Below, one piece after another: positions 25,232 to 31,459 of a stretch of DNA of 64,000 nucleotides. Origin of the DNA: Pseudomonas paraeruginosa PA7 (GTDB lineage Bacteria; Pseudomonadota; Gammaproteobacteria; Pseudomonadales; Pseudomonadaceae); NCBI RefSeq assembly GCF_000017205.1, contig NC_009656.1, positions 682,001 to 746,000 of the forward strand, read 5' to 3'. The notes beneath the pieces were generated by a model, which saw only the letters and a program-made list of their open reading frames with translations, made no database searches and was not told the origin of the DNA. A program made the translations under genes and the position numbers. How positions within the stretch are numbered: position 1 is the stretch's first letter; each line of letters begins with the position of its first letter.

Positions 25232-27280
25232 ATGTCGTACTCAATCGAAGTGAAGGAAGCCGCCAAGCGGCTGTATCTCCGGCGGGCGAAGCCGAAGGAG
25301 ATACAGGCCCAGCTGGGCCTGCCCAACGTCCGCATCGTCTATTACTGGATCGCCCGGGGCGGCTGGGACGAACTGCTGACAGATGAAGAACCCCTGGCCG
25401 CGATCAGCCGGCGGATCACGCTGATTGCGGAGAAGCCTGGGGCGTTGTCGAAAGCAGACCTGGACGAACTGGACCGACTGACCTCGATCCGCGAGCGCCT
25501 GCAGAAGCAGGCGGCCAGGCCTGCGCCGTCACCTGCAGGCGAGCCCGCACCGGAAGCCCGCGCCGAGCGCGGCCGGGAGCGCGGCGAGCGTCCGCCACGA
25601 GAGGGCAAACGCAAGCCCAAAAAGTTGAAGAATGACGTCTCCGGCGTGACCGAAATCGACTTCCTGGACAAGTTCACGTCGCGGATGTTCGGCTACCAGC
25701 TGGAGCTGTTCGCGGCGAAGAAGAATCCGCTTACGGCGCGGATCCGCCATATCCTGAAGTCGCGCCAGATCGGGCTGACTTACTACTTCGCCGCCGAAGC
25801 GTTCATGGACGCGGTGCTGACCGGGGACAACCAGATTTTCCTGTCCGCGAGCCGCGCCCAGTCCGAAGTGTTCCGCAGCTACATCGTCGCGTTCGCCGCG
25901 CAATGGTTCGATATCGAGCTGTCCGGCAATCCCATCATCTTGAGCAAAGACGGCAAGCCGTGGGCGGAACTGCGGTTTCTCTCGACGAACAGCAACACGG
26001 CGCAGAGCTACCACGGCCACGTCTACATCGACGAAGTGTTCTGGATCCCCAATTTCCAGAAGCTGCAGACGGTGGCCAGCGCGATGGCCTCGCATGCAAA
26101 GTGGCGCCTGACGTACTTCTCCACGCCCAGCGCAGTAACGCACCAGGCGTACCCGTACTGGACCGGCGAGGAGTTCCGCAACAGCAAGCGCGGAAAGAAG
26201 GCCGGGCCGTGGCCCAGCGAAGCGCAGATCCACGCCGGCGCGTTGTGCCCGGATGGGCAGTGGCGCAAGGTCATCACGATTCAAGACGCCATCGCCGGCG
26301 GCTGCAACCTGTTCGACCTGGAGCGCCTGCAACTGGAGTACGACGAAGAGCGCTTCGAACAGCTGTTCATGTGCAAGTTCATCGACAGCACCCAGGCTGC
26401 ATTCGCCTTGGCCGACCTGGAGCGCTGCTATTCCGACTTGGGCCTATGGACCGACTACGACCCGGACAGCCCGCGGCCGTTCGACAACCGCCCGGTCTGG
26501 CTCGGGTATGACCCCAGTCGAACCCGCGACGACGCGACGTGCGTTGTCGTTGCTCCGCCCCTGGAGCCGGGCGGCAAGTTCCGGATCCTGGAGAAGCACA
26601 GCTGGCGGGGGACGTCGTTCACGCATCAGGCAAAGCAGATCGAGAAGCTGTGCGAGCGCTTCAACGTCCAGCACATCGGCATCGACATTACCGGCGTCGG
26701 TTACGGGGTGTTCGACCTGGTGAAAGACTTCTTCCCCCGGGCTACTCCGATTCACTACAGCCTGGAGGCGAAGAACGCCCTGGTGCTCAAGGCCCAGGAC
26801 GTGATCCAGGGCAAGCGCATCGAATGGGATGCCGGTTGGACCGAGGTCGCGGCGGCGTTCCTGTCGATCAAGCGCGGCACCACGGCCAGCGGCCTGATTA
26901 CCTACAGCGCGTCTAGGACTGAGGCAACCGGCCATGCCGACGTCGCATGGTCGATCATGCACGCGCTGGCTCATGAACCCCTGAACACCAACAAGCGGCG
27001 GCGCAGCCGCTATTCCCTCAGCAGCTCGACACAGGCGACCCATGGCAAAGCGAAAACCACGGCAGCAGGCACAACAGCGCAACGGCGCGCGCGCGTTCTC
27101 GTTCGGCGCACCGGAACAGGTGCTGACACAGAATATCGGCGAGTACCTGGGCGTCTTCGCCAGCGAGTGCGGGCGGATCTACCTGCCGCCCGTGTCGCGC
27201 CAGGGGCTGGCCAAGCTGCTGCGTGCAAACCCCCATCACGGCGCCATCGCACCGTTCAAGCGCAACCTGCTGTTGCGTGA
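25232..27280 (+). CDS. Terminase large subunit (gpP-like)
   Basis: 682 aa from the ATG at 25232. An N-terminal HTH-like region (KRLYLRRAKPKEIQAQLGLP) comes first. The ATPase has the atypical P-loop HILKSRQIGLTYYFA of P2-type terminases and a Walker B YIDEVFWIP. The nuclease domain shows WLGYDPSRTRDDAT, then HIGIDITGVGYGVFDLV and ATGHADVAW. The frame continues about 79 codons past the portal start at 27042 with an Arg/Ala-rich sequence unlike a normal terminase tail; the family usually ends near here at about 590-600 aa. The stop may have been lost. Confidence 0.88.
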   Translation: MSYSIEVKEAAKRLYLRRAKPKEIQAQLGLPNVRIVYYWIARGGWDELLTDEEPLAAISRRITLIAEKPGALSKADLDELDRLTSIRERLQKQAARPAPSPAGEPAPEARAERGRERGERPPREGKRKPKKLKNDVSGVTEIDFLDKFTSRMFGYQLELFAAKKNPLTARIRHILKSRQIGLTYYFAAEAFMDAVLTGDNQIFLSASRAQSEVFRSYIVAFAAQWFDIELSGNPIILSKDGKPWAELRFLSTNSNTAQSYHGHVYIDEVFWIPNFQKLQTVASAMASHAKWRLTYFSTPSAVTHQAYPYWTGEEFRNSKRGKKAGPWPSEAQIHAGALCPDGQWRKVITIQDAIAGGCNLFDLERLQLEYDEERFEQLFMCKFIDSTQAAFALADLERCYSDLGLWTDYDPDSPRPFDNRPVWLGYDPSRTRDDATCVVVAPPLEPGGKFRILEKHSWRGTSFTHQAKQIEKLCERFNVQHIGIDITGVGYGVFDLVKDFFPRATPIHYSLEAKNALVLKAQDVIQGKRIEWDAGWTEVAAAFLSIKRGTTASGLITYSASRTEATGHADVAWSIMHALAHEPLNTNKRRRSRYSLSSSTQATHGKAKTTAAGTTAQRRARVLVRRTGTGADTEYRRVPGRLRQRVRADLPAARVAPGAGQAAACKPPSRRHRTVQAQPAVA

Positions 27281-28046
27281 CTTTCTCCCGTCCCTTGGGC
27301 TCAGCGTGCAGACGATGCGCTGTGTAGGCCTGGACCATATGGTGTTCGGGGAATGCTTCCTGTACCTGCGCGAGAACATCGCCGGCCAGGTCCTGGAGCT
27401 GGAGCACCTGCCGGCGATCAACATGCGTTGCCGATTGGACGGCGGGTACACCATGTTACTGCCGCATGCTGAGGAACTGGAGTTTGACCAGGACGAAGTG
27501 CTGCACCTGAAAGAATACGACGTGGAGCAGAACATCTACGGGATACCCGACTACTTGGGCGGGCTCCAGTCGCTGCTGTTGAACGAAGCGGCGACACTGT
27601 TTCGCCGGCGCTACTACAGTAACGGCGCCCATGCCGGATATGTGTTCTATACGAACGACGAGAACTTGTCGGAAGAAGATGAAGAGAATCTGAAACAGCA
27701 GATTGCGGCAAGTAAGGGAGTCGGAAACTTTCGCTCTATGTTCGTCAACATCCCAGGCGGCTCTGAAAAGGCGATCCAGATAATCCCGGTCGGCGATTTC
27801 CAGGCGAAGGACGAACTGGAGAAGGTCAAGAACATAACTCGGAATGATGTTATCGCCGCGTGGCGAATGAACCCGGCGCTGGCGGGAATTATTCCGGAGA
27901 ATAGCGCTGGATTCGGTGACATTGAGAAGATCGACCGGGTGTACATGAATAACGAGATTCGTCCGATCCAACAGCTGTTCCTTCAGGTGAATGAAGTGCT
28001 GCGGGAGGATCGCCGGATTGCGTTTAAGGAACCTGTATCGGGCTAG
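27042..28046 (+). CDS. Portal protein (gpQ-like)
   Basis: 334 aa. The sequence YLPPVSRQGLAKLLRANPHH, then LDHMVFGECFLYLRENIAGQ and HLKEYDVEQNIYGIPDYLGG, is the PBSX/P2 portal family signature; RNDVIAAWRMNPALAGIIPE near the C-terminus agrees. It forms the DNA entry ring of the head. Its first 239 bp overlap the terminase frame. Confidence 0.92.
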   Translation: MAKRKPRQQAQQRNGARAFSFGAPEQVLTQNIGEYLGVFASECGRIYLPPVSRQGLAKLLRANPHHGAIAPFKRNLLLRDFLPSLGLSVQTMRCVGLDHMVFGECFLYLRENIAGQVLELEHLPAINMRCRLDGGYTMLLPHAEELEFDQDEVLHLKEYDVEQNIYGIPDYLGGLQSLLLNEAATLFRRRYYSNGAHAGYVFYTNDENLSEEDEENLKQQIAASKGVGNFRSMFVNIPGGSEKAIQIIPVGDFQAKDELEKVKNITRNDVIAAWRMNPALAGIIPENSAGFGDIEKIDRVYMNNEIRPIQQLFLQVNEVLREDRRIAFKEPVSG

Positions 28047-28062
28047 CTGTTATGGCAGAATG

Positions 28063-28080
28063 GGTTCCTATAACGGAACC
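28063..28080. promoter_or_regulatory. Repressor operator O3 covering the late-activator promoter
   Basis: The 18-bp palindrome GGTTCC-TATAAC-GGAACC. The same half-sites with a 6-bp spacer occur in the cI-cox control region (34441-34481). The spacer TATAAC would serve as the -10 of the promoter for the Ogr/Delta-like gene that starts at 28092; no good -35 is present. Binding by the prophage repressor is inferred from the shared motif. Confidence 0.75.
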
Positions 28081-28091
28081 ATGGGGGCGAA

Positions 28092-28352
28092 ATGCGAGTT
28101 TATTGCAAGGTGTGCGGAGAGAAGGCGCGGATTGCTACGCGAGAGGACATCACCCCGGAGTTCGCCAAACTCTATTGCCAGTGCCTGGACGCGAAGGGCT
28201 GCGGGCATAGGTTCGTCATGAACCTGTCTTTTTCGCATACCTTGGTTCCGGCGGCGGAGCCTCTGGACCGGCTGCTGTTTGACCGGCTCCGGGAGTTACC
28301 CCGCCACCTGCAGGTTGAGCTATTTAATCAGCTCGGGGCCTTGCGGTCCTGA
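28092..28352 (+). CDS. Ogr/Delta-like late transcription activator
   Basis: 86 aa. The N-terminal zinc finger has CKVCGEKARIATREDITPEF, then YCQCLDAKGCGHRF, the Ogr/Delta pattern of Cys residues with the R-x-S/T-like core. P2 Ogr activates late gene promoters through RNA polymerase alpha. It follows the portal gene and has GGGGG upstream as ribosome site. It is longer than P2 Ogr (72 aa). An operator-like palindrome overlaps its promoter. Confidence 0.85.
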   Translation: MRVYCKVCGEKARIATREDITPEFAKLYCQCLDAKGCGHRFVMNLSFSHTLVPAAEPLDRLLFDRLRELPRHLQVELFNQLGALRS

Positions 28353-28537
28353 ACCAGGAGCGTGGACGCGGTATCGTTCATGCGTTGGTCTAGCCACTCC
28401 ATGACGATCTGAGCGCCCAGCCGCTCTTCCACGCCTAACTGGCCATGGCAAACGGCAGCACCAATAAATTTCATGACATACCTACTATCGTCCAGGCCTT
28501 CGCGGATTGACGTTAGGTTGACTGTCTGAAATTCCAT
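28328..28537 (-). CDS. Small prophage protein with its own promoter
   Basis: 69 aa beginning MEFQTVNLTSIREGLDDSRY, convergent with and overlapping the end of the late activator gene by 25 bp. No domain recognised. GGGAG lies 7-8 nt before the ATG. Upstream is a good sigma-70 style promoter. No operator motif lies nearby, so it may be expressed in the lysogen. Function unknown. Confidence 0.65.
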   Translation of the reverse strand: MEFQTVNLTSIREGLDDSRYVMKFIGAAVCHGQLGVEERLGAQIVMEWLDQRMNDTASTLLVQDRKAPS

Positions 28538-28863
28538 GAAAACAACTCCCTTACTGCGTGTTTTCCTAACTTTACTTTTATGAAAATTACATAGTCAAGT
28601 GTGAGGGAGATAAGCGGAAAAGTTAGAATTAATGTAGTATGTCTGATGATTTTTTCTTTAATATTTTCGCGTCAAGATTGGGGCTTTTATGGCGAATTTA
28701 TTCGGTAATAGAGTGCCGTGAGGGCTGAAAGGTTCTAAGGGTTGGGGATGGTTTTTATTTTATGTTCGTGATTTTGGATTGCTATGTTTCATATTCTTGA
28801 GGTTAGCGGCTTCTGCTTATTTTGATCTCGAATACAACTATCACTATAGATAGGGGGTAATAG
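28538..28863. other. AT-rich non-coding segment
   Basis: About 325 bp, much more AT-rich than the rest of the late/early region. It contains the promoter of the 69-aa gene near its left end. No frame longer than a few codons is supported on either strand. It could hold the cos site, but no recognisable cos sequence was found. Confidence 0.5.
28569..28598 (-). promoter_or_regulatory. Sigma-70-like promoter of the 69-aa prophage gene
   Basis: On the minus strand TTGACT (28598-28593) is followed after 18 bp by TAAAGT (28574-28569). The predicted start lies about 25 nt before the ATG at 28537. Confidence 0.6.
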
Positions 28864-28889
28864 GAAAGGGCGCCGAGGCGCCCTTTTCT
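28864..28889. terminator. Bidirectional terminator at the end of the early operon
   Basis: The hairpin aaagggcgcc-ga-ggcgccctttt has a 10-bp perfect stem with T-rich flanks on both strands. It lies a few bases after the last leftward early gene (ends 28896). Confidence 0.85.
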
Positions 28890-28895
28890 ATTTGG

Positions 28896-29177
28896 CTACT
28901 GCTGTTCCCCCCATCCCTCTTGGTCGTCGAGTCCGTCAAAGCGCACAACGCCGAAGCGTCGAGCGCCGACAGGATCCTGCAGGCCCACCAGGAACTCGCC
29001 TTGCGGCAGGGGCACTTGGACCACGCCCAGGCCGGTAAAGTAGTTCAGGACGCCGGAGGCCTCGAAGATCACGAAGCTGGGCGGTAGGCCTAACTGGGCC
29101 TGGGCCTGGCGGTTACGCTCCGGGCTGACGTTGAATACCTGTCGCTCCTGGACGTGAACGGGGGCGCCGTTGCTCAT
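28896..29177 (-). CDS. Hypothetical early phage protein
   Basis: 93 aa beginning MSNGAPVHVQERQVFNVSPE; contains NRQAQAQLGLPPSFVIFEAS and an acidic C-terminus. No domain recognised. The ATGA overlap with the upstream gene places it as last member of the leftward early operon. Confidence 0.65.
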   Translation of the reverse strand: MSNGAPVHVQERQVFNVSPERNRQAQAQLGLPPSFVIFEASGVLNYFTGLGVVQVPLPQGEFLVGLQDPVGARRFGVVRFDGLDDQEGWGEQQ

Positions 29178-29404
29178 GCTTTCTTCCTCCTGTGCTGGTC
29201 GCAGATCGCCGTCCTGGTGGTGACGAAACCGCCCCGGTCGCAGTGGTGGACGGCCAGTGTGGCCGCACCTGGACAAGCTGCTGCCGGGGCTTTCTCGGTG
29301 CGCAGGTAACAGCAGTTGCCGCACTCCGGGCGTTCGTTCACGTCCTGCCAGCGCAGCGCGTAGCGTTTCTGTTCTTCCAGAGTGCCGTGGCGGTCAGCTT
29401 TCAT
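29174..29404 (-). CDS. Cysteine-rich hypothetical phage protein
   Basis: 76 aa with CGNCC, then CPGA, HHC and CDQH: enough Cys/His for one or two zinc sites. Overlaps both neighbours by ATGA. It resembles small zinc-ribbon proteins of early phage operons; function unknown. Confidence 0.6.
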   Translation of the reverse strand: MKADRHGTLEEQKRYALRWQDVNERPECGNCCYLRTEKAPAAACPGAATLAVHHCDRGGFVTTRTAICDQHRRKKA

Positions 29405-29616
29405 GCGGGGCCACCCTCTGCCATCAGCTCGGAACGGCGCAACTGGGCGCGGGCATTGAGCCAGGCGCGGCAGTCCCCCGGGGTGCTGCTGCAGAAAACT
29501 GGAGGCCGCCCGGGCTTGGTGAATTTCAGGTGCAGCCGCTTGGTCTGCTGGACGGCGTAACCCATTGCCCTGGCCAGCTTGCACAGCTGGCGGATCTCGT
29601 CGTTACGAACGCGCAT
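29401..29616 (-). CDS. HicA-fold small protein, no HicB partner
   Basis: 71 aa. The sequence ICRQ-like IRQLCKLARAMGYAVQQTKR, then HLKFTKPGRPPVFCSSTPGD, resembles the HicA mRNA-interferase fold (dsRBD-like with a G-x-H/L-x-x-F strand and PG-P-P-V turn). The catalytic His position reads LHLKF. No HicB-like gene lies next to it. It may be a phage RNA-binding protein rather than a toxin. Confidence 0.6.
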   Translation of the reverse strand: MRVRNDEIRQLCKLARAMGYAVQQTKRLHLKFTKPGRPPVFCSSTPGDCRAWLNARAQLRRSELMAEGGPA

Positions 29617-30016
29617 CTGCGACCTCCCGGACGTGCCGTCCGCCTTTGAACAGAGTGCGCCGGCCGCAACAGTAGGGATGCGGCGCATCCTTCGTGATTA
29701 GCACCAGGTGTGTCTGTCCGCAGTCGGGGCAGAGGTGGCAAAAGTGGGTGAACTCGCCGGGCACCAGCTCGATTGTCTGGAAGATCCAGCGCTGGTCCAG
29801 ATGCTCCCGCAGTTCCAAGGTCTTGGGGTCCATGCCCAGTTTCTCGGTCAGTCGCTCGGCGGCCCGGCAGGCGTTTTCGGTGCAACTGGCTGTCTGCTTA
29901 TGGCCCTTCGCCCGGGCAACATAGGTGCCGGTCGAGAAGCGAACGCTGATGGTGAGCGTATTGGGCCGTGGGGTGGTAGTCTCAGCGGCGCCGCCGCCTT
30001 GGGTTGCTACTGTCAT
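29603..30016 (-). CDS. Hypothetical zinc-ribbon-like phage protein
   Basis: 137 aa from the ATG at 30014-30016. The N-terminus is Thr/Gly-rich. ARAKGHKQTASCTENACRAA lies centrally, and HFCHLCPDCGQTHLV plus YCC suggests a zinc site in the C-terminal half. No function can be assigned. It overlaps the HicA-like gene by 14 bp. Confidence 0.6.
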   Translation of the reverse strand: MTVATQGGGAAETTTPRPNTLTISVRFSTGTYVARAKGHKQTASCTENACRAAERLTEKLGMDPKTLELREHLDQRWIFQTIELVPGEFTHFCHLCPDCGQTHLVLITKDAPHPYCCGRRTLFKGGRHVREVADARS

Positions 30017-30083
30017 TGGTGTGTCCTCGGTTGGTGGTCGGCGTCGGGGAGCGGCAACTCCTCGACGCCTCTTCTTCATGCCG

Positions 30084-30440
30084 TCAGGCGTTCGGTTTGC
30101 GGGGCGCCCACATGCTGCTCAGCAGAGCCCAGACCAGGCGGCCGTCCGCGTCCTTTTCCACGCGCTGGCGGACGTTAAGCCGGCCTGCATGATCGACGGC
30201 GAGGATCTGCAGGCAGGCATCCAGTTGCACATGCTCCAGGCGGCGCAGATCGTTCAGGTTGAAGGGGTGTCCGGCTCCGTCGTCCAAAGCGAGCAGGAAG
30301 CGTCCGATCACGCTGCCCTTTTCGGTGTGACACAAGGCCGCTGGTACCAACTGTTTCAGCGCGGCGGTGGTGGCTCTCTCGATTAGAGCTGTCACCAGTA
30401 CGGCTTCCAGGGTCTGGCGTGGCGTCTGTTCGTTCTGCAT
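30084..30440 (-). CDS. Hypothetical early phage protein
   Basis: 118 aa beginning MQNEQTPRQTLEAVLVTALI. Mostly helical, then a beta-rich C-terminus (ACLQILAVDHAGRLNVRQRV). No domain recognised. Member of the leftward early operon, with an AG-rich ribosome site (GGAGAAG) before the ATG. Confidence 0.6.
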   Translation of the reverse strand: MQNEQTPRQTLEAVLVTALIERATTAALKQLVPAALCHTEKGSVIGRFLLALDDGAGHPFNLNDLRRLEHVQLDACLQILAVDHAGRLNVRQRVEKDADGRLVWALLSSMWAPRKPNA

Positions 30441-30455
30441 AGTGCTTCTCCTATC

Positions 30456-30857
30456 TCAGTTGCTTGGGGTTTCGCGGTGGTGGGCCAGCAGGCCGACCAC
30501 CACCTGGAACACTTCATTTCCGAGTCTGCAGGCGGCCAATTGGCCGAACTCCAGACCCACTTCCTGACTGAGCCATGCCGACCGCTTGAAGCCGGCCAGG
30601 CTGAGCATGGTCAGCAGCAGTACCTGGCGGGACGTGTCCAAGGTCCGAAAGGCCTTGAGCAGTTGCGGTAGGTGCGCGTCCTCGATCACGGGTATTTCCC
30701 AATGCCTCGCCGGTGGTAGTTGCAGCAGCGGCAGGCCCAGCAACTTGGCGCCACGCCGCCAGCAGTGCAGAAAGTCCTGGTGCGCGGTGGTGCTTGCCAG
30801 GTCGAACGGGCCGCAAACGCGGGCCAATTCATGGGTGAGCGGTTGGCTTGCGTTCAT
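30456..30857 (-). CDS. Hypothetical early phage protein
   Basis: 133 aa. The sequence LPPARHWEIPVIEDAHLPQL, then RQVLLLTMLSLAGFKRSAWL, suggests a helical soluble protein. No domain recognised. Overlaps the upstream gene's 3' end by 29 bp. Confidence 0.6.
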   Translation of the reverse strand: MNASQPLTHELARVCGPFDLASTTAHQDFLHCWRRGAKLLGLPLLQLPPARHWEIPVIEDAHLPQLLKAFRTLDTSRQVLLLTMLSLAGFKRSAWLSQEVGLEFGQLAACRLGNEVFQVVVGLLAHHRETPSN

Positions 30858-31029
30858 TCCTGCGGATCTCCTTCTGTTGCTCGTTCAGTCGCTTGCGCAT
30901 GTCTTCGCGGTATTCCTCCGAGTGCTTCGGATCGGCCAGCCATTCGGTGATCTCTTCGCGCCTCCAATGGCGCAGAACGTGGCGGGCCAGGCAGTCGCGG
31001 CGGTATGCGATATCGGCGGGCAGGCTCAT
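30829..31029 (-). CDS. Small basic hypothetical phage protein
   Basis: 66 aa from the ATG at 31027-31029; sequence MSLPADIAYRRDCLARHVLR, then EYREDMRKRLNEQQKEIRRN. Rich in Arg and Glu, helical. First gene after the iteron region in the early operon. This type of short basic protein is common beside phage replication genes; no function assigned. Confidence 0.6.
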   Translation of the reverse strand: MSLPADIAYRRDCLARHVLRHWRREEITEWLADPKHSEEYREDMRKRLNEQQKEIRRNERKPTAHP

Positions 31030-31459
31030 GCGATCCCCCGTAAGAAGGTCTGCGGCGCGTACTCCCCCGGAACGTCTGGAAGGAGTGGAAGGCCGTGGCG
31101 GCGGCACCTCTGGAACCCGCGTGGTTGCTGGGCTGATTTTTTTGGGGCTCCTTCCACCTGGGGTGGAAGGTGGTGGAAGGTTGTTGCATGCCGGTAGGGC
31201 TGTAGGCCACGCGGCTCTAGGCCTCCAGCCGACTCTGCCGAAAAGCCCGAAAGTGGAAGGTTGATGGAAGGTAGTGGAAGGAAAAACCTTCCAGGGCCTT
31301 CCGCTGGTACGCGGCTTGCTTTATCGGTGTAACTGACTGTATTCATTGAACTATTCCTATTCCTTCCAGATATTCCAGATATTCAGGGTGAGTACACAGA
31401 AAGCCTTTCCACTCACCCACGAACCCATCCCGGAAACTCTCCAGGCCACGGAAGACTGG
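31030..31459. other. Candidate phage replication origin (non-coding)
   Basis: A 430-bp gap downstream of the replication gene. It contains ten TGGAAGG heptamers, seven in one orientation and three inverted. Many are spaced 9-11 bp apart, near one helical turn. Plus-strand frames across it look like shadows. An iteron-type origin bound by the phage replication protein is the simplest explanation. Confidence 0.65.
31077..31368. repeat. TGGAAGG iteron cluster, ten copies
   Basis: Direct copies at 31077, 31086, 31164, 31174, 31254, 31265 and 31275; inverted copies (CCTTCCA) at 31150, 31287 and 31362. A 7-mer would be expected about 0.04 times by chance in 292 bp on two strands. Confidence 0.85.

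Noticed and set aside
28538-28863. cos site in the AT-rich gap
   Set aside because: No match to a P2-type cos sequence was visible; the location is only a guess and is not listed as a feature.
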